A stretch of 64,000 bases of DNA from Methylobacterium planeticum (lineage in GTDB: Bacteria > Pseudomonadota > Alphaproteobacteria > Rhizobiales > Beijerinckiaceae): NCBI RefSeq assembly GCF_008806345.1, contig NZ_VZZJ01000012.1, positions 1-64,000 on the forward strand, written 5' to 3'. The notes under the pieces were generated by a model that did not search any database, was not told where the DNA came from, and saw only the letters and a list, made by a program, of their open reading frames with translations. Shown in pieces: positions 27,801 through 37,257 of the stretch. The position numbers and the translations under genes were made by a program. How positions within the stretch are numbered: position 1 is the stretch's first letter; every line of letters begins with the position of its first letter.

Positions 27801-27983
27801 TCAGATGCGCCTGCGATCCTGCTGCGTCCGCGTGCCGTGGCGGCTCGGGCGGGCGTTCGGCAAGCGCGACAACTCGATCAGATGCGCGAACCCGTTCAGT
27901 CGCTTGGCCCGCGGCAGCGCGGCAACGACCAGCGCGATGGCACCGATCGTTGCCGCGAGCATGATGGCGAGTTCGAGTTCCAT
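27801..27983 (-). CDS. Small single-helix membrane protein
   Basis: The 60-aa product starts MELELAIMLAATIGAIALVVAALPRAKRLNG. One transmembrane helix (about residues 5-24) is followed by a basic cytoplasmic tail rich in Arg. AGGG lies about 10 nt before the ATG. The frame is open further upstream but reads Gly/Asp/Arg low-complexity there. Function unknown; small membrane proteins of this kind are easily missed. Confidence 0.5.
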   Translation of the reverse strand: MELELAIMLAATIGAIALVVAALPRAKRLNGFAHLIELSRLPNARPSRHGTRTQQDRRRI

Positions 27984-28084
27984 GGGGCCGGACCCTAGGC
28001 GCTCCGGGCGTTCACGGCCATGTGACCCGCTGTCGTCCGGGAAGTACGAAGCGGTCTCCGCTCCAGCATCACCCGGGCGTTCGC

Positions 28085-28339
28085 CTATGCGGCCGACGCC
28101 GACGTCATGGCCTGAAGGCTGGCGAGCCCCTGCTCGGTGATTTCCCACGAGGCGTAGGTGCCGCCGATATGCGGGCCCACCTGCTCGCCGAGCCAGCGCA
28201 CCTTCCCGAGGCTCGCCAAAGCGCAGAGACGGCTGTGGTCTCCGGGCCAGCTCCGGTCCGGCTCGCGCTTGACCGAGATGCGTCCGGCGATGGCTTGGGC
28301 GGCTTTCGACAGCAGGCGGCGCTCATGATTGATCAGCAT
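28085..28339 (-). CDS. Small winged-helix-like protein, function unknown
   Basis: The 84-aa product, MLINHERRLLSKAAQAIAG.., has a predicted helix-rich start, then LCALASLGKVRWLGEQVG and TYASWEITEQGLASLQAM. The run of helix, short strands and ITEQGLASL resembles the wing and last helix of small winged-helix proteins, where I-T-x-x-G-x-x-x-L is common. GGAGAG lies 5 nt before the ATG, which favours this start over the longer frame to 28435. A DNA-binding role is only a suggestion. Confidence 0.55.
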   Translation of the reverse strand: MLINHERRLLSKAAQAIAGRISVKREPDRSWPGDHSRLCALASLGKVRWLGEQVGPHIGGTYASWEITEQGLASLQAMTSASAA

Positions 28340-28593
28340 GACGTCTCTCCGGATGCGGGGGTGAGCGGGCACGCGGAACGCGGTTCGCAGGGCGACCATC
28401 CCGAAAACGTAGGCTGATACGGTTAAGCTTGGCAAGACCAGAAGACTAATCAGTACAAGGAGATACGGTTCTGGTTCGAAGAGCGGTCACGACCTGCAGG
28501 CCTGTGCCGGTCCTCGCACTGCCCGCCCGAAGGTTGGCGGAACGGTGCGAGGTGGATATTCAAAGGCGCAGGACCCTCTGCGCGCTCGGGCGT

Positions 28594-29061
28594 TCAGCCG
28601 GCCTTGCGGCGCGTCCGCTCCTTCGGCTCCGAAGCTGAGGCCTGAGCGCCCGGTCGACCGAGACCGATCGCGCGCGCGAGCTCCGCGCGCTGCTCCGAAT
28701 AGTTCGGGCACACCATCGGATAGTCCTTCGGCAGGCCGTAGCGCTGACGATAGCTGTGCGGATCGAGGTCGTTGGCGGACAGGTGGCGCTTCAGCGTCTT
28801 GTAGGGCTTGCCGTCGATGAAGCTGATCAGGGCGTCCGGCGTGATCGACTTGCGGATCTGCGACGGGGTCAGCTTCTCGACTTCGGGCGCCGCCGAGGCT
28901 AGGGCCGGCCCGGTCGCAAGTCCGTTCAGCGTTGCGTGGACATGGCCGAGAAGTGCCGGCAGTTCAGTGACGGGTACGGAGTTGTTGGACACGTAGGCGC
29001 AAACGATGTCGGCCGTGAGCGTGACGAATTCAGGCGCGGTGCCTTGCGTTGTTTCTGACAC
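28594..29061 (-). CDS. mucR: MucR/Ros-family transcriptional regulator, copy 1
   Basis: The 155-aa product has the MucR/Ros layout. The N-terminal oligomerisation part contains LTADIVCAYVSNNSVPVTELPALLGHVHATLNGL. After a linker, the DNA-binding part reads TPSQIRKSITPDALISFIDGKPYKTLKRHLSANDLDPHSYRQRYGLPKDYPMVCPNYSEQRAELARAIGLG in shortened form: ITPDALISF, KPYKTLKRHL, YGLPKDYPM. The zinc-finger cysteines of Ros are absent (ISFIDGK), as in zinc-independent MucR-type members. MucR proteins bind AT-rich DNA, oligomerise and repress exopolysaccharide and motility genes. I chose the GTG at 29061, giving the usual short N-terminus; the frame is open to an ATG at 29103. A close paralogue lies 1.1 kb upstream. 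Confidence 0.88.
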   Translation of the reverse strand: MSETTQGTAPEFVTLTADIVCAYVSNNSVPVTELPALLGHVHATLNGLATGPALASAAPEVEKLTPSQIRKSITPDALISFIDGKPYKTLKRHLSANDLDPHSYRQRYGLPKDYPMVCPNYSEQRAELARAIGLGRPGAQASASEPKERTRRKAG

Positions 29062-29498
29062 GTGTACATTCCAGTTGGTTGGCCCCTCGCGGCCATAGAC
29101 CACTTCGTTGCTCGACCAATCAAGAGCGTCGACACGAAATCTCTGCGAAAACCGGTTGCCGGGTTATCCTGCCTGGAAAAATATCGCATCGAGCATCCGT
29201 GTGAACTGCTGAGTGTTGCTCGTCATCTCCCATCGGAATGGCCTGTCGGAATACAGTCGCGGGCGCCAGCCGCCCCGAGCGGGCGCCGTTGCGGGTATTC
29301 ACCCACAATCCGCGGACAGAATTGGCAGCATGCGAAACCGGGCGGATCAGGCCTGTCCACGATATCGCACACGGGTTAGCCTCCGCCGTTCAGATCCGGC
29401 CGCGGAGGCGCGCACTTGAATCTGAGCGGCAGAGAAGAGGCTGCACGGACCTTTGGAGGGCTTTCGACGGCTAGCGTCACCGCGCCCGAAGCGGCCTC
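29062..29498. other. Region between mucR copy 1 and the PsiF-like gene
   Basis: No gene seen apart from a possible 14-codon extension of mucR to 29103. This is the upstream region of mucR copy 1 and should hold its promoter. Confidence 0.4.
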
Positions 29499-29837
29499 TC
29501 AACCCTTCAGGCAGGTGCTCAGGAAGGTGCGCCGGTCCTTGCCCTTCAGGCTCTTCGCGCTGGCGTCAGCGTTGCAACTCTTCATCTTTTCCTGTTGCGG
29601 CGTCAGTGTCTTGGCTGGAGCGGCGGCGCTCTTCCCGGCAAGGCAATCGGCCATGAAGCCCTTGCGAGCGTCGCCCGTCAGCTTCTGCGTGCCCGCATCG
29701 GCGTTGCAAGTCTTCATCCGCTCGCGTTGCGCCGCTTGACCTGCGGTCGGCGCCGCCGTCTGGGCAAATGCGGGCTGAACAAGTGCGGGTGCGGCAAGGA
29801 CCAAAAAGAGCGGAATTGCCAAGCCAAGCGTGCGCAT
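29499..29837 (-). CDS. Exported PsiF-repeat protein
   Basis: The 112-aa product has a signal peptide (MRTLGLAIPLFLVLAAPALV.., cleavage after AFA) and two PsiF repeats: RERMKTCNADAGTQKLTGDARKGFMADCL and, shorter described, EKMKSCNADASAKSLKG with RRTFLSTCL. Each has the two-cysteine pattern C-N-A-D ... F-x-x-x-C-L. PsiF of Escherichia coli is a phosphate-starvation-inducible protein of unknown function. GGAGG lies 8 nt before the ATG, fixing the start. It sits between the two mucR paralogues on the same strand, so may be affected by the same control region. Confidence 0.85.
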   Translation of the reverse strand: MRTLGLAIPLFLVLAAPALVQPAFAQTAAPTAGQAAQRERMKTCNADAGTQKLTGDARKGFMADCLAGKSAAAPAKTLTPQQEKMKSCNADASAKSLKGKDRRTFLSTCLKG

Positions 29838-30154
29838 GGGGTAAACCTCCGAAAGCCGGCAGGCTACCAAGCGCATCGCCGAAGGCGAGAGCTTACAACT
29901 ACGCCGTGCACAGGACATTCGTGCCGGAGACTGGAATGGTCTGGTCGGGACGCATCGGCAGAAGACAGGGGGAGGCCCCTCGCATTCGCCGTCGCGACGG
30001 AGCGATGGGCCGGGACGAACGGACCGCCCATGGCCACCGAGACGGATTTCGATCGAAATCCGCCGCGGTCGCCCCTGACCGCCCGACTGTGGAAACAGGG
30101 CTTGCCCGCCCGCTGTTCGAAGCGCCGTAAGCCCCGCTTCCGCTCGATCGCGCG
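29838..30154. other. Gap between PsiF-like gene and mucR copy 2
   Basis: About 317 bases without a convincing gene; it carries the PsiF-like gene ribosome-binding site at its left edge. Confidence 0.4.
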
Positions 30155-30607
30155 TCAGGCTGCCTTGCGGGGACCGCGAGCTTTAGGCTGTTCGGCGGAA
30201 GCTTGACCCGCGACCCGGCCGAGCCCGATCGACTTGGCGAGCTCCGAGCGCTGTGCCGCGTAGTTGACTGCCACCATCGGATAATCCGCCGGCAATCCGT
30301 AGCGGGCCCGGTAGCTGTAGGGGTCGAGCCCATGGCTCGCGAGGTGGCGCTTCAGGGTCTTGTAGGGCTTGCCGTCCACGAAGCTGACCAACGCGTCCGG
30401 CGTGACCGATTTGCGAATCTGAGCTGGCGTCGGCTTCTCGGCCTCGTCCGCCGCGGCGACCGGGGCGGCACCCGCCGCGAGCCCGTTCAACGTCGCATGG
30501 ACGGTCGCGATCAAGCCAGGAAGATCAATGATTGAAACATGGTTGCGCGCAACGTAAGCAGAGACGATCTCTGCGGAAAGATCCACGATGTTGCTGCTCG
30601 TAGTCAC
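30155..30607 (-). CDS. mucR: MucR/Ros-family transcriptional regulator, copy 2
   Basis: The 150-aa product is a paralogue of the regulator at 28594. Shared blocks are QIRKS(I/V)TPDAL(I/V)SF(I/V)DGKPYKTLKRHL, DP(H/Y)SYR, YGLP.DYPMV and ELA..IGLGR, and the tails both end in basic residues (RRKAG, PRKAA). Again the Ros zinc-binding cysteines are missing. I chose the GTG at 30607, with AGGAAGACGCA just upstream, because MTTSSNIVDLSAEIVSAYVA parallels the other copy; a longer ATG start exists at 30634. The two copies probably arose by local duplication and may form mixed oligomers. Control of the nearby exopolysaccharide locus is an inference from known MucR targets. Confidence 0.88.
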   Translation of the reverse strand: MTTSSNIVDLSAEIVSAYVARNHVSIIDLPGLIATVHATLNGLAAGAAPVAAADEAEKPTPAQIRKSVTPDALVSFVDGKPYKTLKRHLASHGLDPYSYRARYGLPADYPMVAVNYAAQRSELAKSIGLGRVAGQASAEQPKARGPRKAA

Positions 30608-30971
30608 TGCGTCTTCCTGCACTTTTCTCTCCATGAAGGTGCGTGAAGGAATGTCGAATGATTGATTCAGCTTGGCCTGTCAACTAGCATACAGTCGCCG
30701 ATCTCGCTGCGTGAGTTGAAAAGCCGCCACGGAGCAGCCCCGAATTGGTTCTGTTCTCGTGGGATACGCTTCGCGGCGGACGCATTTTTTCCTGCGCTGC
30801 CGACGCCATGGGGCAATTGGCGCCCATTGCGCGCGCAAAATCACGGCTCGCCGCGCAACATCCCGGAATTTCGAAAACGGCTCCGAGCCGATCCTATGCC
30901 TGTCGTCGGTGCCGCTGACCGGTGTCCTCGCCGACCACGTGATGCCGCACCGCAGAGCGGCGTCGCGCCGC
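30608..30971. other. Upstream region of mucR copy 2, no gene seen
   Basis: About 364 bases without a plausible frame. It separates mucR copy 2 from the 3' end of the desaturase gene on the same strand. Confidence 0.4.
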
Positions 30972-32024
30972 TCAGGGCCGGCGCTCTCCAAATCGCTGGA
31001 GCGTGCTCAGGCGAGCCGTCGGCACGCGGATCACGTCGGAAATCCAGCCCAGGCGTTCGAGCATGGTGATGAGGCCGCCGCTGATATCGATCTCACGGCG
31101 CGTCAGCCCATGAAAGGCCGAGCGTGGGAAACGGTGATGGTTGTTGTGCCAACCGTCTCCGAAGGTCAGCAGCGCCAGAACGAGATTGTTCTTGCTGTTG
31201 TTGCTCAGGGCGAAGTTCTCGTAGCCGTGGCTGTGCCCGATCGAGTTCACCGCCCAGGTCGCGTGATGAAAGAGGAACGTCCGAAAGCATCCGGCGAACA
31301 GGAGGCATCCCCAGGCCTGCTCGACGCCCCCGAGGGCGTAACCGTAGACCCAGGGTGCGACCAGCGTCATCGCGACCCAGAACCAGTGCGTGTGATGGAA
31401 GAACATCACCAGGGGGTCACGCAGGAGATCGCGACCGTAGATCGCATAATCCGAGACGGCATCGTCCCAGAGCCAGCCCATATGGGCGTGGAGGAGACCG
31501 CGCCAGCCCGCGATGGCGCTGCAGTGGGAATCGACATGCGGGCTGTGCAGGTCGCCGCACTCATCCGTCGCGGCGTGGTGACGCCGATGGTCGGCGACCC
31601 AGCGCAGCAGCGATCCCTGCATCGACATGGTTCCGGCCGCGCCGAGTGCGAAGGCAAGCCAGGGCTTCGGCCGGATGCTCCGGTGCGAGAAGTAGCGGTG
31701 CAGCCCGATGCTGACGCCGAAGCCGATCACCGCATACCCGATCAGGAAGGCCGTGATCTCGATCCAGCCAATGGCGTGGCGATAGAACCAGAACGGGGCC
31801 GCGAGGGTGCCGATCGTCGGGATCGCGACCAGGATCGCGTTCTCGATTCCCTTGCGGATCGCCTGAGGGCCCCCGTGAATGACGCCGACCACCGAAGAGG
31901 CCTCGGTCTCCGGGGACGCGCCAGAAAAAGGGTCGGTGTCGTCACGCGTGTCTCCGGTCCGGTCGGAGCGCCGATCAGGACCCGGTTCGGTCGCGGGTCC
32001 GCCGACGGAACCGGCCGCCGGCAT
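30972..32024 (-). CDS. Acyl-CoA / acyl-lipid delta-9-type fatty acid desaturase
   Basis: The 350-aa membrane enzyme introduces a double bond into fatty acyl chains. All three histidine boxes of the delta-9 class are present: HRYFSH near residue 109, HRRHH near residue 146 and HNNHH near residue 288, coordinating the di-iron centre. Four or more membrane helices surround them (for example IGWIEITAFLIGYAVIGFGVSIGL). The first 45 residues are polar and low-complexity, so a later start is possible. Length fits bacterial acyl-CoA desaturases. It is divergent from the histidine kinase gene. Membrane-fluidity adaptation is the family role. Confidence 0.9.
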   Translation of the reverse strand: MPAAGSVGGPATEPGPDRRSDRTGDTRDDTDPFSGASPETEASSVVGVIHGGPQAIRKGIENAILVAIPTIGTLAAPFWFYRHAIGWIEITAFLIGYAVIGFGVSIGLHRYFSHRSIRPKPWLAFALGAAGTMSMQGSLLRWVADHRRHHAATDECGDLHSPHVDSHCSAIAGWRGLLHAHMGWLWDDAVSDYAIYGRDLLRDPLVMFFHHTHWFWVAMTLVAPWVYGYALGGVEQAWGCLLFAGCFRTFLFHHATWAVNSIGHSHGYENFALSNNSKNNLVLALLTFGDGWHNNHHRFPRSAFHGLTRREIDISGGLITMLERLGWISDVIRVPTARLSTLQRFGERRP

Positions 32025-32248
32025 CGGTGCCGGGACAGTATCGAGGCGTACCGAGGATCAACACAAGCCTCTTCCGGTTGCGCATCCCTTGAACGGGGCC
32101 CGGAGCAGGACGCGCCGACGCGCTTTCTCGAACCACGCGCTCAAGCGAACGGCGCCGAGCATTTACATCTCCGCCACACCATGGTTCGACGGTCCGCCGG
32201 ATCGTTCGATGCGCCCCGCGCCGGCGTAGGCGAGTCCGTTCTGCTGCG

Positions 32249-33697
32249 ATGTACAACCTCCTGATCAGGCTCGGCCTGCGCTTCGAACAATCCGCCGACG
32301 AGGACCAGTTCGTTGAGCGCTTCACGCTCGACGACCTCGGCCGCACCCAGGCCGCGATGATTCTCGGCGCCTTCGTTTACTGCGCCTTCTCGGTCTGGGA
32401 CTGGATCCTCGATCCGACCATCTGGATCACGACGCTGGCGATCCGCCTCGCCGTCGCCGCGCTGGTGCTTCTGCCGCTGACGGCCGTGCTCCCGCACAAG
32501 AGCGCCCGGCGCTTCGCGGAGCCGATCTACCTCGCCTATTGCGTCGTGCCCGGCTGCGTGCTGAGCCTGATCTACCTGCTGCTGGAACCGGGCTTCGATC
32601 ACGCCGCGGCCGGGATGATCATCGTCATCCTGTTCGTCTCGACGCTGCTGCCGCTCCGGCTGCCTTCGCTCATCGCGTTCTGCGCCGTCACGTGGCTGTT
32701 CTTCGCCGTCTGCGAGTCCTTCGCCAGGCACGAGCTGGCGGGCATGCGGTTCGTGAACAACTTCGAGATCGGCATGGCCTATGCGCTCTCGCTCTACGCC
32801 GTCGGCGCGCGGGAATTCCGGGCACGGCGCCAATTCCGGACCGAGCAGGCCCTGCGCCAGGAGACGATCCGATCGGAGGCCGCCCTCGCCGAACTGCGCG
32901 AAGCGCAAGCTCATCTCGTCCAGGCCGAAAAGCTCGCCTCGCTCGGTCAGCTCGTGGCGGGCGTCGCGCACGAGATCAACACGCCGATCGGATTGGCTCT
33001 GATGACCTCGACGGCACTCGAAGGTGACCTCAAGCGCCTCGTCCGGAGCGTGGATTCAGGGCAGCTGCGCCGCTCGGAGCTGACACAGGGAATCGCGCGG
33101 CTGGCCGAGGGAACGCGGCTCCTGTTCTCCAATCTGACGCGGGCCGCCGACCTCGTGCAGAGCTTCAAGCAGGTCGCCATCGACCAGGCCAACGAGGACC
33201 GGCGGCGCTTCGAGTTGCACAGCTGGCTGATCGAGCTGATGAGCACGCTCGAACCTCTGCTGCGCCGCAAGGGGCACGCGGTGCGCGTCTCCTGCGAGGA
33301 CGGCCTCGTGCTGCACACACATCCCGGCGCGCTCGCGCAGGTGATCAGCAACCTCGCCCTCAACGCCGTCGTTCACGCCTACCCGGATGGACGGTCCGGC
33401 CTGCTCGACCTGACCGCCACGCGCGTGGGCGATGATGCGGTCCGCATCGTCTTCTCCGACGACGGCGCCGGCATCCCGGCCGACCACGCCAGGAAAGTGT
33501 TCGATCCGTTCTTCACGACGCGCCGGGACCAGGGCAGCACCGGCCTCGGCCTCCACATCGTGTTCAACCTCGTGGTCGCGACCTTGCGCGGCCAGATCGA
33601 GCTGAGCAGCGCGGCGGGTTCGGGTACCCGCTTCACGATCGACCTGCCGATGACCGTGGCGCCGAATGAAGCGGGCGAGATCCTCGCCCCGGCCTGA
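32249..33697 (+). CDS. Membrane sensor histidine kinase (six-helix sensor)
   Basis: The 482-aa protein has six predicted transmembrane helices in its first 185 residues (starting [18 protein letters not shown] and ending with [15 protein letters not shown]), with very short loops. A coiled coil with [33 protein letters not shown] follows; His241 is the phosphorylation site. The ATP-binding domain shows [11 protein letters not shown] (N-box), [18 protein letters not shown] and [11 protein letters not shown]. It is thus a transmitter kinase sensing something in the membrane. There is no receiver domain and no adjacent dedicated response regulator, but the chemosensory operon begins 119 bp downstream on the same strand, so its partner could be one of the two CheY proteins. 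Confidence 0.88.
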   Translation: MYNLLIRLGLRFEQSADEDQFVERFTLDDLGRTQAAMILGAFVYCAFSVWDWILDPTIWITTLAIRLAVAALVLLPLTAVLPHKSARRFAEPIYLAYCVVPGCVLSLIYLLLEPGFDHAAAGMIIVILFVSTLLPLRLPSLIAFCAVTWLFFAVCESFARHELAGMRFVNNFEIGMAYALSLYAVGAREFRARRQFRTEQALRQETIRSEAALAELREAQAHLVQAEKLASLGQLVAGVAHEINTPIGLALMTSTALEGDLKRLVRSVDSGQLRRSELTQGIARLAEGTRLLFSNLTRAADLVQSFKQVAIDQANEDRRRFELHSWLIELMSTLEPLLRRKGHAVRVSCEDGLVLHTHPGALAQVISNLALNAVVHAYPDGRSGLLDLTATRVGDDAVRIVFSDDGAGIPADHARKVFDPFFTTRRDQGSTGLGLHIVFNLVVATLRGQIELSSAAGSGTRFTIDLPMTVAPNEAGEILAPA

Positions 33698-33815
33698 CCG
33701 CGAGCGGGCTTCGACCTTGACCCCCGCGAGCCTCCTCCTGCAAACCCGGAGTTGTGTCGCCTCCCACGCTCGTGGGTCCGAACATCGGGGAGTGGCGCAG
33801 CTTGGGTGGGCTTCC

Positions 33816-35756
33816 ATGGCGTTGGTGAAAAAGGCGAGGCTCGCCTCTCCGCAGGGTGCCTCTCCGGCTCCTGGGACCGCCGAGGCGCCGAAGGATACCG
33901 CAGCGCCCGCGGCCGTCCGGCGGAGCCGGACACGGCAGCGCGGCATTCCGCACCGGCAGAAGGTCGCGGAGCGGCTCGCCGCAGCCACCGGGGAACTCGC
34001 AGCGGGCGTCACCGAAGCGTCCGCGGCGGCCGAGGAGTTGCGCCGGTCCATGGAGCTGATCGCGAGCGGAGCCGAGGAGGCAGCGGGCGCTGCGCAGGAA
34101 TCGCTCTCGGCGGTCAGCACGATCGTCGGACACCTCACCGAGGCGCGCGAGCGCGCGGACCTCACGCGCCAGAAGACCACGGCATTCCAGGCCCTCCTCA
34201 TCGAGGCGAATGCGCAGGTCACCAACGCGATCACGGCGATCCAGGCGAATGCCGAGCGCCAGATCGGGACGGTGAGCATCATCGAGGACCTCGATCGCGG
34301 CGCCGGGACGATCAGCGAGGTGACGGGCGCTGTCAGCTACGTCTCGGATCAAACGAACCTCCTCGCGTTGAACGCGGCCATCGAGGCGGCGCGGGCCGGC
34401 GAGCACGGACGCGGCTTCGCGATCGTGGCGGACGAGGTGCGGGCGCTCGCCGAGACGTCGGAGGCGAGCGCCCGCGAGGTCGAGGAACTGGCGGTGGCGA
34501 TCCGCGACGAGGTTCTCGGCATCGGCGAGGTCGTCCGGGCCAGTGCTGCGAGCGCCGAAGGCGAGGCTGCGGCCGGGGCGCGCGTCTCACAGCAATTGGA
34601 ACGCGCCCGCATCGATCTCCGCACTCTCGCGGAGGGCAGCCAAGCGGTTCTGGCGGCCGCGCTGGAGGACGAAACGACGATCCGCGAGGCTCAGCGCGGC
34701 GCCGAGCAGATCGCGAGCGCGGCCGAGGAGCAGGCAGCCGCCGCGTCCGAGGCGCAGCAGGCGGTCGCGCAGCAATCCGCATCGCTCGATCAGAGCCAAG
34801 CCACGGCCTCGACGCTCGCGGCGCTTGCCGAGGAACTGCGTGGGGGCAATGCCCTCGGTTCGAGCGCCGAGGCGGTCGGGTCGGGCGCCGAGGAACTGTC
34901 GGCGACGATTCAGGAATTGTCCGGCGCCGCCGGCGAAATCCTCGCGGCGATCGATCAGATCAGCCGCGGCACGGGGATCCAGAGCGCGGCGGCGCAGCAA
35001 TCGAGTTCCGCCATGGCGCAGGTGGAGCGGGGGGCCGGTCAAGCCCGGTCGTTCGCCGCGACGGCCCTGGAGCAGGTCGTCGGGATCGGCAGGTCCATTC
35101 GCGAAGCCGGCGGCGCCCTGGAGGGGCTGGCAGCCGGTGTGTCCCGCACCGCGAGCGAGACGCGCGCCTGCCTCGGCAAAGTCGGGGCTCTCGAGACCAG
35201 CAGCCGGCGCATCGAGAGGATCGTCGATTCCATCGCGCTGGTTGCGGTGCAGATCAGCATGCTCGCCGTGAGCGGATCGATCGAGGCGGCCCGCGCCGGC
35301 GAACGCGGCCAGGGGTTCGCCGTGGTCTCGACTGATATCCGGTCGCTGGCCCGCGACGCCGCGCGCAGCGCCGACCGGATCCGCGATACGGTGCGGACGA
35401 TCCAGGACGGCGCGGCCGCGGTCCGACGCGCGCTGGAGCTGGTCGTCGGCGCAGCCGAGGCCGAGATTCTGAAGAACCGCGCATTGCTGGACGGCCTCGC
35501 GACGGTCGAGGACGATCTCCGGCAATTGCACCGGGCCAATGCCGACATCGCGCAGGGGTCCGAGGAGATTCTTGTCGCCACCCAGGAAGTGCTGAAGGGC
35601 GCCCAGCAGGTCGCCGCGGCAGCTGAGCAGGCCGACCGCGCGGCCAGCGAGGCCGCGACCGCCGCGCGCCAGCAGGCGCGCGGCGCGGAGGACCTCGCTG
35701 CCGCCGTCGAGGACATCGCCGCGCTCGCCGACGAGTTGCGGGACCCGAATGCCTGA
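33816..35756 (+). CDS. Soluble chemoreceptor (MCP) with two signalling hairpins
   Basis: The 646-aa product has no transmembrane helix and no recognisable sensor domain; nearly all of it is heptad-rich coiled coil. Two separate methyl-accepting signalling tips are visible. The first, [20 protein letters not shown] (about residues 178-196) followed by [17 protein letters not shown], is canonical. The second, [20 protein letters not shown] (about 480-500) followed by [20 protein letters not shown], is a variant where the Asn-Ala-Ala of the tip is changed to Ser-Gly-Ser. Double-tip receptors such as DosM of Vibrio cholerae can bridge two CheA/CheW layers in cytoplasmic arrays. The ATG at 33816 lies after a weak GGGTGGG site. 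It overlaps the triple-CheW gene by 8 bp. Confidence 0.86.
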   Translation: MALVKKARLASPQGASPAPGTAEAPKDTAAPAAVRRSRTRQRGIPHRQKVAERLAAATGELAAGVTEASAAAEELRRSMELIASGAEEAAGAAQESLSAVSTIVGHLTEARERADLTRQKTTAFQALLIEANAQVTNAITAIQANAERQIGTVSIIEDLDRGAGTISEVTGAVSYVSDQTNLLALNAAIEAARAGEHGRGFAIVADEVRALAETSEASAREVEELAVAIRDEVLGIGEVVRASAASAEGEAAAGARVSQQLERARIDLRTLAEGSQAVLAAALEDETTIREAQRGAEQIASAAEEQAAAASEAQQAVAQQSASLDQSQATASTLAALAEELRGGNALGSSAEAVGSGAEELSATIQELSGAAGEILAAIDQISRGTGIQSAAAQQSSSAMAQVERGAGQARSFAATALEQVVGIGRSIREAGGALEGLAAGVSRTASETRACLGKVGALETSSRRIERIVDSIALVAVQISMLAVSGSIEAARAGERGQGFAVVSTDIRSLARDAARSADRIRDTVRTIQDGAAAVRRALELVVGAAEAEILKNRALLDGLATVEDDLRQLHRANADIAQGSEEILVATQEVLKGAQQVAAAAEQADRAASEAATAARQQARGAEDLAAAVEDIAALADELRDPNA

Positions 35757-37257
35757 GGCGCGGAGTGGGACGGGCGACGCAGCCGGAGACCGCTATCTCG
35801 TCTTCGCGCTCGGCCCGCGATTGCTCGCGCTGCCCGCCGAGTGTGTCCGCGAACTGGTGCGGGTGATGCCGATCACGCCGGTGCCCGGCGCACCGGCGGC
35901 CCTCGCGGGTCTTGCCAACCTCCGGGGCGTGCCGCTTCCGGTTCTGGATCTTCGCCGGATCCTCCGCGCGGAGGAAACGCCGGTCGGCACGCCCGCCTAC
36001 ATGATCGTCGCCGACGCCGGTGAGCCCATCGGCTTGTTGATCGACCGGGTCTCAGGCCTGCAGACAGGCGTGCCCGTCTTTGACGACGTCACCGCGGACG
36101 CCGCCGCGACGGCGGGCCGCGTGCGCCTCAGAGACCGGGAGGGGACTGTCGACAGTCTCGACCTCGCTCGGCTCCTCGCAGCATGCTTCCCCAAGCGCGG
36201 GCGGCGTGGACGCATTCTCGCGGATGGTGGGCCGGCTCCCGCCGCGCAGGCTCGCGAGGCGGAGCACGTGGCGTTGATCCGTTTCCAGGTCGCGGGGCGT
36301 TCCTACGCGCTGCCCCTCGAAGACGTGGCCGAGGTGGTGCGCATCCCGCGGAATGTGACGGCGGCATCACCGCGCGATCCCGCGGTTCTCGGAACGATGC
36401 GCCTGCGGGATCGGCCGTTGCGGCTCTTCTCACTCGCAGCCCGACTGGGCCTCGTGGGGCGCATCCCGGATGCACAGGCCCGCATCATCGTCGCACGCTC
36501 AAGCCGAGGCGATGTCGGGCTCGTCGTCGAGACGCTCGGTCCGATCCTGCGTGTGGGGCCGGAGCAGATCGATCCGGTTCCGCGCGCGTTTCAGCGTGGC
36601 GGGAGCGGTGTCCTCGCCGCGATCTGCCGTCTCGACGAGCGTGATCTGATCTCCGTCCTCTCGACCGAGCACCTCCTCAAGGACGACACGCCCTACGCCC
36701 TCGGGGATCATCTCGACGCGGAGCATGAGATCGAGGGCACCTCGCGCGAAGATCCGGGCGAGCCGTTCGTCATTCTCGATTTGGCCGAAGTGGCCTACGG
36801 GCTTCCCCGGACGGCGGTGAGCGAAGTTCGGCGCGTGCCGGGTGGGATCATACGGCTTCCCGGCACGCCGGACTTCGTTGCCGGCATGGTCAACCTGCGC
36901 GGCGAACCGCTTCCCGTCATCGATTTGCGCCGCGCGTTCGATCACCCTCCGGGGTCGCCCGATCCGCGACGGCGCCTTGTGGTGCTCGACCTCGACGGCG
37001 TCCGCACGGGTTTTCTCGTTGACGCCGTCTCGGGGGTCCTGCGCCCGCGCGACGTTGCGCTGCGTCCCGCGCCGGACCTCGTGAACGATCCGCACAATGC
37101 AGTGACGCGCTTCGGCACGGCCGATGACGGCGGGCAGGTCCGGCTGATCGACCCGCGCAGGCTCCTCACGAGTTTGCGACATGGGTTGCGTCGGGCGGGC
37201 GAACCACCGCTCAATGCCCGGGACGTGTCGCAGATGGCAGCGAGGGCGACGGCATGA
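35749..37257 (+). CDS. cheW: Triple CheW-domain coupling protein
   Basis: The 502-aa product consists of three consecutive CheW folds. Domain 1 (about 14-140) has [24 protein letters not shown] and [21 protein letters not shown]. Domain 2 (about 170-300) is more divergent, with [25 protein letters not shown]. Domain 3 (about 335-485) has [47 protein letters not shown] and [15 protein letters not shown]. CheW normally has one such domain of about 160 aa and links receptors to CheA. Three in one chain could crosslink several receptors and kinases in a lattice. It overlaps the receptor gene by 8 bp upstream and cheB by 4 bp (ATGA) downstream, so the three are co-translated. Confidence 0.9.
   Translation: MPEARSGTGDAAGDRYLVFALGPRLLALPAECVRELVRVMPITPVPGAPAALAGLANLRGVPLPVLDLRRILRAEETPVGTPAYMIVADAGEPIGLLIDRVSGLQTGVPVFDDVTADAAATAGRVRLRDREGTVDSLDLARLLAACFPKRGRRGRILADGGPAPAAQAREAEHVALIRFQVAGRSYALPLEDVAEVVRIPRNVTAASPRDPAVLGTMRLRDRPLRLFSLAARLGLVGRIPDAQARIIVARSSRGDVGLVVETLGPILRVGPEQIDPVPRAFQRGGSGVLAAICRLDERDLISVLSTEHLLKDDTPYALGDHLDAEHEIEGTSREDPGEPFVILDLAEVAYGLPRTAVSEVRRVPGGIIRLPGTPDFVAGMVNLRGEPLPVIDLRRAFDHPPGSPDPRRRLVVLDLDGVRTGFLVDAVSGVLRPRDVALRPAPDLVNDPHNAVTRFGTADDGGQVRLIDPRRLLTSLRHGLRRAGEPPLNARDVSQMAARATA

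Noticed and set aside
32947..34406. Antisense frames over the histidine kinase/receptor junction
   Set aside because: They overlap conserved kinase and receptor domains and contain no motif of their own.
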